Shown: positions 12,601-24,100 of the stretch, in pieces
How positions within the stretch are numbered: the stretch's first letter is position 1
Layout: every line of letters begins with the position of its first letter
Notes under the pieces: generated by a model
The model's database searches: none
What the model was told of the DNA's origin: nothing
The model's input: the letters and a program-made list of their open reading frames with translations, nothing else
Program-made: the position numbers and the translations under genes
Origin: Ciona savignyi
Lineage: Eukaryota; Chordata; Ascidiacea; Phlebobranchia; Cionidae
DNA: 64,000 nucleotides
Assembly: GCA_000149265.1 (NCBI GenBank)
Contig: CH001403.1
Coordinates: 87,679 to 151,678, forward strand
Direction of reading: 5' to 3'

Positions 12601-15600
12601 CTACGTGGTAGTCCGTTAATTAAGCTGACGAAGTTAATTCCGTGTATGGTTCGCAATATGGCAAATTACTAAATACATTAAACAACGGGGTGATACACGC
12701 AATTTAAGATTACATATTGGTGAAACTAATGTAATAAAGCCGGGCAGTCTTGTCATAAATCACTTGCTATAAGTTTTGATTTTGCAAATTCAGCGATTTA
12801 TAGCGATTGTTCAACGATCCAATTACGATTTCGATTGGAATTTAATAATCGATTACGGCGATAAACAACGCTGTATCAATAGTAAACTGTGCTACAATCC
12901 TGTTTGTCTTAAAATCTGTTATTTCGGCATATTCTATTTATATATGAGTACGGCCGAAAACTTTTATAATAAAAATACTACGTGACCAAGGAAAACATAC
13001 GAACCAGGTTTCGTATTGTATTGTTACATTATTATTGCGCAATAAAGAACGCTGTCCACCCGGAAACGCTTGTATTATGGAACGATATTCCATTGTGGGC
13101 GTGCGCGCGCTTGTCCACTTTATGACGAGAGAAAACGCTTAGTAAAGAATAACTTTCCCGGCAGTAACCATAGCTACTGTTTGTTCGACGCTATAGATTA
13201 TTAATATTTCATATTTCGCATATATTTTATTTACCCGCTAATATGGGTGATATTTTTACTTTGGCATTTTTGCTTATAACTTGCAGAGGATCACTCAAAG
13301 GTGATACAAATCTGACATAATTAATAGGCAGATTAGTTGTCCGAAACGTAGCTCTATTCAATGATATCGAATGAGCTTAGAGAACTGGAACATAATAGCT
13401 ATTATAATGCCAACTAGCGCTGGGGAACAAAGCGCGTCCACAAAAGCAACAAGGGCCTTTAAAATGTATAGCCAATCATCCTGCCCTTGAAAGTTAGATC
13501 CGCAAAGGTGACTCACACTGGCGAAATACACCGTCTCCTCGGTGGGCTGCAGCTACGGCCTCGGGCTCGAAGTCTGCAAACCAATTTGACATTTTATAAC
13601 AAGTTATTGGTAATATAATATTAATACATGGTGTTTTAATTAGGCCGCATATTTTTGTAGTGTAATATAACAGTCTAAACAAACATGTAAAGCCTATTTT
13701 TTTATAGATTATTATACAACATGCACTAAAATATATATGCATCATATCAAAGTTATCACAATTTTATTCTAGTTAACTTTATATAATAAAGTTCTTCTAA
13801 CATTTTTCGGTCTCATTGAGAATAATGTTTCATATTTCTCCCAACTTAACTCAAGCCACAAGTCACTGCATCACCTGCTTTCCAAAATATCCCGTTCGCT
13901 TCGTAGAAGTCTAATCTCGCCCTTTAAATGCTCCACTTCATGTTCGAAGTCCCCAACCAAATCGAGTTGCCTCTTGTACCTTGCAGCTGCTTCTTTGGCA
14001 AGCCGCAAACTGAAATATAAATATTCTTTATCTTGTATTCTTTGGGTTAAAGAGCCAAGCATTGTCTACTAGAGTAAGACATCTTAAACACTGTCAGGTT
14101 ACCAAGTTAGTACAGTGTGTGATTGGTATATTTAATTATATCTTTGTTGGTGAGAACTGAGAAGTCATACTTAAACCTGGTATCCAATCATTTTGTGAAT
14201 ATCAATCAAGTTACAAGAGTTACTGCATTGCATCTTTAGTTTACAGAAGATTTTGTAGTAAAAACAAAATATATGAGGCGAATATGGTGTATCACAGCAA
14301 TTTTATTGCTTTACCATTGACGATTTATTTGTGGTAAATCAATAGGTAGTAGCTTTAATTCTTTGTCGGCTTTCTTCAATTTGATTGTGAAGAGCAAACA
14401 TAAGAAACACAATGTTTCATCACGGGTAGTAAGTCAAACAAACGTCATAAGTACAATATCCCAACACCACACAGAGTGTAGTACATAGCTTTACATTGTC
14501 CCGGCACTTACCACCACTTGTGGCAGAACCACCGGTACCAGATTGCTTTGTGATTTTCAAGCACCATAAATTACCCATTAAGTGACTTTGCAACATAGTT
14601 TTTAACTTAGTAATACCAGCAATAAGAGCACTTCAAGTTAAATGGACGAAATGCCACAAGTTACATAAGTGGACATATTTTGTTTCAATTTAGAAACAAT
14701 TGAAACTTATAACAAATATTAAACATTCTAAATAACTACTTTTTGTGCAAAATTTATGCAGTATTACCTTCACCATTTAATAAAAAAATAAAATAACTTT
14801 AATTTCAATTCACTGTATAAAAAGTGCAGATATTTATTACGTACTCAGCTCTAAGCAGGATAATTTCTTCCTCCGAAGCTAACATTGTTCCACCTGATTC
14901 AACTTTAGTTTTCTCTAGATCAGCCTGGCTGTTGTTTAACCTATGAATACCAAGTATGCCAGCACTCGGGTTAAAAAGCGATCATTGTAAAAACATAGCT
15001 CTGGTTACGCTTTAACCCTTATGCCTGTGTATACAAACAGAATGCCCTTCAGAACAGACAATAGCTCCGATATTCTTGGTATGGACTTTTAAGGTAATAA
15101 GACCAGGGATAAAGCGCTATACAAGGGGCCCTGGTAACGTGATATTAATTTGTTAGCTTCAACACAATGTTTGTGAAACCAAAATTAGAAAACAATTTGT
15201 AAGAGTAAAATTTCGCTTTACTTTGTAGTAATACAATGTACTGTAGAACAATGATAATTGTGACATGTGCAGGCGACAAGTAATGTAATATATGGGGACA
15301 GTAACATAAACCATGATGTCATATGAATACTATGTGCAACATGTTTTACACCATTGGAAGAATCACACTAAAACCATTATGAAATCGTATCAGAATTTCT
15401 ACCCCAGATCCCACATACTCGTCTCTGGTGAGATCAAGTTCCTCCTTTGTCTCATTCAGTTCAGCTTCCAGTTGGGTGACATCGTTGTCGTGTTTGCTCT
15501 TCAACTGGGAGATCTTCCGATCCTTTTCCACAGATTCCTGCAGCAAATATAAAGCTGATGGCAAATGATGAAGTTAATACATAAGAAGGAAAAAATAGTT

Positions 15601-17367
15601 ACTGAAGTCTCATTTGGATCTCTACCTTGGTAATTTAATTATGTGTCCTGTAAGCATAGATTTAAATATAAAAAACACAATAAAATGACCTCGTTCATTA
15701 TCTTTTCAATTTGGTAAGACCACGTACTGCACACAGACTTAAAATCGCCATTTAAGGGTATTATGAGGATTACAAGAGTCCATGGAAAGAAGCAAGGTTT
15801 TTTATGCAATGTTATAGTAATATATTTATATTACATCCATGTAGTAAAGATACGGGTAAAAATATTTGTAACTTAATTAAAAGGCTGTAACATACCGGTA
15901 TCAATACATTGAGCGTTAAGGCCACATTAAGAAAAATTGAAGATATGTTTAGAATGGACAGTAGTTACTCTGGTATGGTTAATGTGTAGTTACTTACACA
16001 TGAGTTATGCACTGTATGCATTATTATTGTAAACGGATGTCATTTTTTTCCCTGTCCTGGTTTTAACTTTTTTTAATCTTGTTATTTGCATAAAGGAAAA
16101 ACAAAAAAGGGTTTAGGTTCATTGTAAATTTTACGATTGAATTCCTGTTAAAAGCATTGCTGTTTAAAGTAATACTGGAGTGGAGAACAACATGAAAATA
16201 TTCACAGCAATACTGCACATAAGATCCAACTTAATATCTACATGATACAGATTTCTCATGTTCAAATATATTTAAGACTACTATAAGGATAGAGTGTGTG
16301 CATTGCTTCCATTTGTTTGCTGAATTGGTTTGTTTAATACTCGACCTTCTAGTATGACAAATGTGTAAATTACTTAATGAACAAAGAAAGCTCCTCACAC
16401 ATGAAACAACAACAAAATGACTTTTACAAAATATATAGGGAAAACAACATTGACTTTTTTTATATTTAAGTGGTTGGAAATTGTATTCATAAAAATTTGA
16501 AAAACAAACATAAATATTTAATTTGCCAAAAACTTTGAAAACAAATTGCAAACGATTGTAATATCCAAATAACAGAATTTTCCTACTTTTAACAAAGTAA
16601 GACTGGTGTCGGATGTAACCGCGCCACCAGACGTCATAAAACTGGTTCCCAGCCATGGAAGAAGGCGGCTTTTCAAAGTATCCACTCCCCCATACGTCCC
16701 TCCCTCTGATGCGGTCAAACTCATGGCTGTGAACAACTGGTTCTGGATCTTTGAAGTGAGCTCGATCAGTTCGCAAATATGGCCCAGATTTGTGTCACAG
16801 GTGTTCAACTAAAAACATGGTTTGGGGGTTTTAATCAAGTGAAGTAAATACAAGGGGTTGTAAACAAATAAACTAAATACATATTTTAGTTGACAGTATC
16901 GTAACACAAAGATAAAACAGTTATTTTACACTTTTAAGAAAAGAATACTGGTACTGGTACACCAGTCTCAATATACAGGTAAAATAGTTAAATATAAATG
17001 GTGGGTATTGGATAATTGCTTATAGGATAGGATGGGATATTCATGTTTATCCTGTGAATGGGAAAACAAAGAGGGTTAACACACGGGCAATCGTCAGATC
17101 ACCTCGCACCCATCGTCGAGTTACCGCAGCTATTGCAGTCAAAAGTGTATTAGCCAGTAAAAGTCCTTTCATTGTAAATAGGTCTAACAGTTGGGAAAAG
17201 TGATATAAATATGGCAAAATATTAAAATATTTTTATAGATTAAGTCACCAGAATATGTTAACAGCCATTAAAATATTTACCGTGTATCCATCCTTAAGTG
17301 CAGCAATTTTGTCCTGCAACACCATGTATGATGAGCTATCAGCCAATCTTCGGATCGTTTCAGACAT
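6605..17367 (-). CDS. SPATA18: SPATA18/Mieap orthologue (mitochondria-eating protein), complete
   Basis: Eleven minus-strand coding exons with consistent phases: 17367-17281, 16808-16587, 15537-15419, 14940-14845, 14009-13875, 13573-13517, 9863-9728, 9050-8796, 8479-8304, 7774-7654, 6652-6605; together 483 codons plus stop (human about 538 aa). The N-terminal part reads [16 protein letters not shown] and [11 protein letters not shown] as in human SPATA18. It is followed by a coiled coil (exons 3-5), an Arg/Ser segment, and the C-terminal Mieap domain from about residue 285 ([61 protein letters not shown]). It ends [15 protein letters not shown], like the human RS-type tail. The family acts in mitochondrial quality control at cardiolipin-rich membranes (established for mammals). 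The start is the ATG at 17367, giving [15 protein letters not shown]. It lies head-to-head with the MTMR gene. Exact splice choice is least certain at exons 3, 6 and 8. Confidence 0.92.
6671..6769 (-). repeat. tRNA-Ser-like SINE (family S2)
   Basis: Read on the minus strand it has a serine-tRNA-like head (tggccaatggtcaacgcga) and a B-box-like GGTTCGAA-type block. It lies in the last intron of SPATA18, just upstream of its last exon. Same family as 8194-8299, 9919-10134 and 46686-46785. Confidence 0.6.
7503..7590 (-). repeat. SINE family S1, fragment
   Basis: Only the central body next to the tRNA-like head is preserved (gggttcatgcagtgtcagtt, then the tagctagcgg block). Lies in the last intron of SPATA18. 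Confidence 0.5.
7898..8068 (-). repeat. SINE family S1, head-truncated
   Basis: Tail half of S1 in minus orientation (tattcgtgtttatttccgtg, through the gcaatcgtcagatca block). The tRNA-like head is absent. Lies in SPATA18 intron 9. Confidence 0.7.
8194..8299 (+). repeat. tRNA-Ser-like SINE (family S2) abutting a splice donor
   Basis: Plus-strand copy: the gtgtggccgatggttaatga head and the GGGTTCGAATCCCAGCC B-box block. Its right end touches the donor of SPATA18 exon 9 (donor GT at 8303-8302 on the minus strand). It looks like a tRNA but lacks a plausible complete cloverleaf, so it is called a retroposon. Confidence 0.65.
9413..9705 (-). repeat. SINE family S1, near full length
   Basis: Well preserved minus-strand copy with tail gataggttaggatagg at the left and tRNA-like head at the right. 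Lies in SPATA18 intron 7. Confidence 0.85.
9919..10134 (+). repeat. tRNA-Ser-like SINE (family S2), two heads in tandem
   Basis: Two serine-tRNA-like heads follow each other (tggccggatggttaacgcg near 9930 and tggccgaatgattaacgtg near 10030). Only the second is followed by a B-box-like block (gtgagttcgaaactc near 10105). Lies in SPATA18 intron 6, close to exon 7. Confidence 0.55.
10226..10806 (+). repeat. Left terminal inverted repeat of the TTAA transposon
   Basis: Reverse complement of 11988-12568 with only scattered differences and small indels seen by eye. Confidence 0.85.
10987..11346 (+). pseudogene. Cysteine-rich ORF resembling the P2X7 intracellular zinc domain (transposon-borne)
   Basis: A 120-codon frame from the ATG at 10987 to the TGA at 11344-11346, with one internal TAG at 11059-11061. 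The downstream part from 11158 is open. It reads [12 protein letters not shown], then QECLCCMN, then [12 protein letters not shown]. This spacing (WCxCxxC, ECxCC, CITxxPxF) matches the zinc-binding tail of vertebrate P2X7 receptors, a domain also found in many invertebrate proteins without a channel part (family knowledge). There is no channel sequence here. Its 3' end overlaps the 3' end of the minus-strand THAP ORF. A DNA-binding or accessory transposon function is only a guess. Confidence 0.6.
11298..11677 (-). pseudogene. THAP-domain ORF of the transposon, frameshifted
   Basis: From an ATG at 11677 the minus strand reads [17 protein letters not shown] and then [10 protein letters not shown]; a frameshift follows, and the next frame continues [29 protein letters not shown] and NTVPTIL. 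These are the THAP landmarks in order: CxxxxC, conserved Trp, CxxH, and an AVPTIF-like box. THAP domains are zinc-dependent DNA-binding modules shared by P-element and Kolobok transposases and by host proteins. The ORF ends at 11298 with a Ser/Thr-rich tail and no catalytic region, so it is either a separate DNA-binding protein or a truncated transposase. Confidence 0.8.
11988..12568 (-). repeat. Right terminal inverted repeat of the TTAA transposon
   Basis: Inverse of 10226-10806. Followed by TTAA at 12569-12572. Confidence 0.85.
17022..17139 (-). repeat. SINE family S1, head-truncated
   Basis: Tail half only, ending at the ctattgcagt block. Lies in intron 1 of SPATA18. Confidence 0.75.
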
Positions 17368-18150
17368 TTTTGTGCCACTTTTAATTTACAATAACTACCA
17401 ATCTGGATATAAAATATGGCAGTAATAAGTTGAATATTAAAAAATCAAATTTTCAACCAAATTATATATCAAAAGATATTCAACACTAAAGATGTATCTT
17501 GAATGACGACAATTGTTTCCTAGTATTTCGTGACGTCATTTTATTTTGTGATATCAATGATCTAAGTATTTGTTGTCCCCTTCTTTTTTTACAAGCTTAC
17601 TTTAAGCGTTATATCCGAATGATAACAGGAATTTGACTATTTAAACAATTTATTTACGAATAATATCTACATAATTTCATTTTTTATCTATTTTAGTTCT
17701 TATTTACAAAACCGTACTAGTTTAGACTAGAAATTTGTCGAGACACGCCTTTAAATGTACTAAAAACACATGTTTTCTGTGTACTAGTAACCCAATACTC
17801 TACTTTCGGAATTTTGGAAACTGGGGACGCTACGCATGCGCAGTGTGATGTTTACATTTGCACCCATAGACATCGTACGTTTTTGTAAATTTTATATTAA
17901 ATTTCGGGGAGGATTTATTTTAGCAATTACGTGTTTTAGATCAAAGTTTAAATGTCTTACGAATCAACAAAGTAAAACGCTTCAAGTAATTCATTACAAA
18001 TTACGTTATTCTTTCATGGTGTACCGTTATTTTTATATATTTTTTAAATTGAATTGTATTTAACGTTAGTGCCAGTGTTTTATTATTAACGTGCATATTC
18101 AAGTAGTCTTTAGACAGTTTTGTGTTACAAGAACTGTACATACGCTTGAC
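17368..18150. promoter_or_regulatory. Shared divergent promoter region of SPATA18 and the MTMR gene
   Basis: The two start codons face away from each other with 783 bases between them. The interval contains a perfect CRE-type palindrome TGACGTCA at 17531-17538, nearer SPATA18, and a GCATGCGCA stretch at 17834-17842 resembling an NRF-1 site, nearer the MTMR gene. No TATA box is well placed on both sides. Promoter role follows from geometry; the factor sites are inference from short matches. Confidence 0.6.
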
Positions 18151-21100
18151 ATGGAGTTTATAAAAACCCCAAAGGTTTGTTTTCATAATGTAAACTCATG
18201 GCTATCTAGCAGTAATAATTGTATAACAGCATGGAAAACTTATTTTTGCTTGATTTTGTTATATTATGGTCATTATAATACTTAAAAATTTGTTTATAAT
18301 GTGTCAACTGTCATATGTGACAAAGCTACCATAACCGGTACTGTTTGTCCGGTTGGTTAGATTGAACAAATGTTCGCTAATGTAGTAGCATGTCGGACTT
18401 GCAGCCAAAAAGTGGTGGGATTAAACCAATCCTCAGCATGTCCCCTCGACAAGGCACCATGTAGATATTGACTGATACCAGTAATTTAAGAAATAAATAA
18501 AAAAATACAGAACTGTCTCCACCATATTAAACACAATGTAGTATCTGGTGACGGACAAAAATATCTTTTAAACAGGATAATCATGAGTACCAGTGTACTA
18601 AGCTATTGTTTCAAAAAAGCTAATCATTAAGCATTATTTTGCTAACCGTAAGGCTGGGAGATTGAAATCAACTATCTCTCTGTCAAGCCAATTTGTTAAC
18701 CCCCTTGGTTTTCCCATTCACGGGGATAAACATGAATATCTCATCCTATTCTTTAACTCAGTATGCTAAGCTTTACCACAGTATGTAGTTTATTACACAT
18801 CAATAGCAATGCCTGGTGGTGGTGGGCATTTGGTAATAATGACGAATAAGTGAGTTTTAACCATAAAATTAAATAAGTTTCAAACAACGTTATCTTTCAC
18901 TAATAGTCCATCAATCCATAGGTTGAAAATGTTCGTCTAGTGGAGCAAAATACACGCAATTCAATTGAAGGCACCCTCTATCTAACCGCCTCCCATTTAA
19001 TATTCATTGACACCTTTAAAAATGAAACTTGGCTCGTTCATACTCATATACATTCAATTGACAAACCAAGCATGGTCCAAGGGGGGTGTGCTTTGAAATT
19101 AAGGTTGGTTTGTGTGTCTAGCATAATTTTATGTTATTGCTTAATTTAAATATTGATGGCTGTCAGAAAAATTGTCAGTCAAAAACACATGATATAGAGC
19201 TTTTAATACAGGGTGTCCTAAAAAATGACACCAATTAAGAAGCAAATATCACAAAAATTATGAACTCGAAATCAATGAAATTTAACAGGCATATGAGTTG
19301 ACATAATTTATTTTAAAAAATATTGTCATTTACGCGTTGTCAACAGTACAACACACATGCTTATTGAGTTTCTGGAATTCACAGGTTTTCAATGTGTGAT
19401 TTTAAAATGGTGTCATTTTTTTGGGACACCCTGTATATATTGGGCATTTGCTAGAACTAGGTTGGAGTCACATGTAAAGTTTACAGTACTGGTAATAGCA
19501 ATGCAAATTCTAAATTTTAAACACTTTTAGCCCCCATGCAAATAGTAATAAATTCTACAGTTTAATATTATACTAGTGGTAAAATAAATATAGCGTTTTA
19601 AAATTGTTTAATAACATTGGCTTTCAGGTGCAAGACATTTCAAGTCCTTGTTTTCTTTATATCTCAAGAAAGAGATTGCCATGATTTGTATTCTTCCCTT
19701 CTAAAGCTGTCAAAACCAGGTAAAGCAGGGGTGTTAACTCAGTGGTACTGAACACAGCCCAGCAAAGGGTTAGGGTTCCAAGTGCTCCAATCGCTTTAAG
19801 CGATCCTGTAGTAATTAGGAACACCTGTGGTGTACTTCGTTCCTTGAAGTAAGTCCTTGGGCAAGGCACTTAATGGACATTGCCTGAACCCAGCGGATTA
19901 ATGGGTTTTACGAAATTGAAGGAACGTGTCTATCATTTACAACACACTGCAATAGCTCCGGTAACCCGACGATGGGCGGGAGGTGATCTGACGATTGCCC
20001 GTGTGATAACCCCCTAGGTTTTCCCATTCACGGGGATAAACATGAATATTTTATCCTATCCTCCCCACCTACAGAGACTGTGGAGGATTTATACGCGTTC
20101 TCTTTCAACCCTCGTTCAACACAACTCCAACAGCAGGAAGGATGGGATTTGTTCACTTTAAACAACCACTTCCTGCAAATGGGGCTGCCAACAAGGTACT
20201 GGAAGATATCCAGAATCAACAACGAATTTGGTTAGTCAATTAACAGCTATCTAGCTCTGGTATATTTATCTGCATAATTGTAAAAATGTACAATCCAGTT
20301 GACCAATTTTCATGTAGAAACTTGGACCCATGGCTACCAAGCAAAATAACCCATAGCGTAGTCTAACATTCGGTAGTGGTTGCGCGAATAGACTTGTAAG
20401 AGATTGGAAAGCTAATCTTTTCCTTATATTTAACAAGCATTGCTTAAGCATTTGCACAAGGTTCAAAAAAGCAAAGGTGTATCTACTATCTTTTTTATGA
20501 CTCATATAATTTGTTAGGTCGTCTATTAATTCTAGACCGAAAGTGAAACTTATTTCTAAACTTCAGAGTTGACTGATGTCAAGCAAATTTCCTTGTTTAA
20601 AAAGCCCCTAATTAAATTGTCTACCAGATTTAGTTTAACAAATTGATGAATCATACCACCGCTATGTAATGCCTTACTACATCAATGCCCATCTTAACTA
20701 AATTATTTTTTTAAATTTCTATTTAGTTAAAGACCTGTAGTTTAAAGCTATATACACAATTGGATTTTTCCTGACATGATACCTGTACAACCATCAGTGT
20801 ATAAATCTTCACAACTTATTCCACTCGAATAACATTGGCCAAAGTGTCTGTTGAGGACGCAACCTTAGATATGAAGTTTAAATACAAATAAAACAGATTT
20901 ATTTTTTTGTTTTAATCCAAACCTTTGGCTTAAATCCAAATGGTTATAACCTCACTGGTTTAAGGTCATTTGTTCTAGAAACAGAACTGTAAAAGTTTGC
21001 TATGGAAGGGGTGTAAATTATGCATTTGGTTATATGGATGTATGATTGTTTTTTGAATTCATATTAAAAAGAATTTGAGATATTCAATTTGCATCTATGT

Positions 21101-24100
21101 GGCAAATGGCATCTACATAGCATGACGTAGTATTATATTATTTATTTAAGGGATAATTTGGTATTTAGGAAACTGATTAGGAAATAAAGAAATGCTGGTG
21201 AGTGTCTCTGTCACAGATATTTTTTACTAGTTTCACCCTAAAATATTGTAGAATAAAGTTACCATAATCAACCATACTGTCGTTATAAAGCTATGTAGTA
21301 CGATAGAGAAAAATACGGATAGTAGATTTAAGCAATAAACAAGTAGATTTGATCAATAAACTAGTCCAACTTGAGTGCCTTTACACCCAGGGTTATGTGA
21401 AACATACCCGAAGGTATTGTGTGTTCCCTCGTTGGCCACTCCGGCACTAATGATGGGCAGCGCTGCGTTTAGAAGCAAGCGGAGACTTCCTGTCCTTTCA
21501 TACCTTCATAAGAATGGTGCTGTCATTGTTCGGTAAGTTGTATAATGTATGGAAATTACTCAAGTTTTAGACAAATCTTTTTATCCTGCTTAGCTTGAAA
21601 TATTTATGCTGTTGTTCTGTAATGTAATGGAGCGAAAATCTAAACTTACTTTATCACTTTCATAACTACCAGTAACTTTAGTTGAAATTATTTTTTTAAC
21701 CACTATGAAGGTTACAGGTGGCTTTTTAACTGTATTAAGTTTTTAAATATATATTACCATTGATACTTGTAGTCAAACACATACCGCCAAATTGGCATCA
21801 ATTTGTGTGTACTATACAGAGGTCTGTTGACCTTTTGTTGTTAAAATCATCTTGGTTGCAATGCATACTGCAATTAAAGCAAAGCAGGTTCTTGTTGTTG
21901 GTTAAGAATTGATGATCAATTTTTTTGAGTAGCCTGATGTAATCACATGAAGTATGTGTGTAAGTAATTGAGTAATTTGCCGTTTCATGACTCTGACTGA
22001 AGAAGTACAAGTAAATGAGGCCTTGCGTAACATAAACTTTTTTTGCAAGTAAAAAAAATTAAAAATACAAAACAATTAACATTTAAAATAGAGATGTTTA
22101 TGATATGTTTACTCTGTCAAAATCAGTGCACAACAGCTGGTAAGCACAAGTTAATGTTTTCAAAGCACTTTTACCGATAAAACTTTTATTTTTGTAAATT
22201 AATTTGTCCTTTTAATTTAACAACAATTTAGTGATTCACCTTTTGCCAGATGAATATAGTATGAATTTAAATTCAAGCAGAATCAAAATATATTAACTAA
22301 AACTTTATCATGAAGTAATTGCTTGAATCTACCTACCTACCTACCCAGAATGCCTTACCTGATTAATTGTGTTTTGTTTTAAATCTATGCAAGTATGATT
22401 GTGTGTGCGTTCTTTTTATAAGGAAACAATATTAGTAGAAATTCTGATGAGAATAAATTACATTACCGATATGTTGTATACAGTGTGGGTAAACATCATA
22501 ATTCACATTATGCTAAAAAAGTACTTCCGCAATGAGAAAATATGTACTAAAACACACAATTCTCGTGGTAAAAAACTGTACTAGTAACAGTGTGCCCAAG
22601 CCCCACGTGTATTTGGTTACCAAAGCTGCAAGGGAATTATAAAGGGGCGGAGCAGATTCTAATCCGTTTTGTATGTATGATTTAATTTTGGTAAAAAAAC
22701 TACTTCGATATAAACAATACGACTTTAGATAATAGTAACATCTTCACCCAGATGCAGCCAACCCATGGCTGGATTGAATTCACGATCCATTGAAGATGAA
22801 GCTTATGTTGATCTGATCAGGAGATCGAAGGCTGGAAACCAAGACTTCATGTACATCGTTGATACAAGACCAATGGTGGGTGCCATATCTGCCATATAAC
22901 CACATACTCATGTGATGTGTATGTATTCCTTCATTCATTCCATATAAAGTCACCAGATGTTGAATCTGCAGAAGATATGTGTTAACACTATTTTTGACCA
23001 ACAATTATGTGGCAATCACTCTGGAAAAGGCAATTATAACCTTGCCTTTGGGATAGGAATTTATAAATGGACATTTATTCCTGATGCAGTTTTCTTCCCA
23101 CAAATTAAATACTCAATCAGAGACCAATCTTTATTGAAAAAAAATATTTATAATAAAAAAATCCACAGATCAATGCAGTGGCAAACCGTGCTCAAGGAAA
23201 AGGATATGAAAACACGGATTTTTATGAGAATATTAAGTATTTGTTCCTTGGTATCGACAACATACATGTTATGAGAACAAGCCTCAATAAACTGTTGGAA
23301 GGTGAAGTTAAAAAATATATTTAAATAAGTAAAGTTAAAAAAGATATTTAAATAAGTCAAGTTAAAAAAAGATATTTAAATAAGTAAAGTTAAAAAAGAT
23401 ATTTAAGTAATTTCGATTGAAAATAAAAGTTTTTTGAATAAGGGTTAAAGAAACTTATTCACCCTATTGAAGTGGATATATATTGGCTTTATGTTGTTTG
23501 ATCAGATTATCTCGCAAACACATACGCTGTGGTGGATTTGGTCTTGTTTTTCTTAACGATGCCACGCCAAAGATTATAAATAATTCAGTTATTCAGTTAC
23601 ACACTCATAGTCTTAACTGCTCTTACACGAGGTGTGTATTACGAGATCTTTAGAATGCAAATCAACATTGTATTCCACATCTCATGCAACTTGTTTTGAT
23701 CAATGAACCTATGCAGCATGTGAAGACACCTCATGCACAATGTCGAACTGGCTGGAAGCAGTAAATAGTAGTGGTTGGTTGCGTCATGTTCATAATGTCC
23801 TACAAGTCTCACGGTTTATTGCACAGGTGAGTTACTTAGGTTCATAGGACCATACGATTACAATCATACCATACTTATCCCAATTTGAACCCTTCAACAT
23901 GTCTCCAAAGATAATACTACTTATCACCCATTCAATATTGCTCACCAAAATTCCATTGATCAGCAAAAGAACAAAACTTCTTGGACCCAATAAACTTCAT
24001 TCATTCAACCCCCATCCCCCTTACACCACTCACCCACCCTTCTATACAGGCAGTGGAAGTGGAAGGACGCAGTGTGTTGGTCCACTGCAGTGATGGATGG

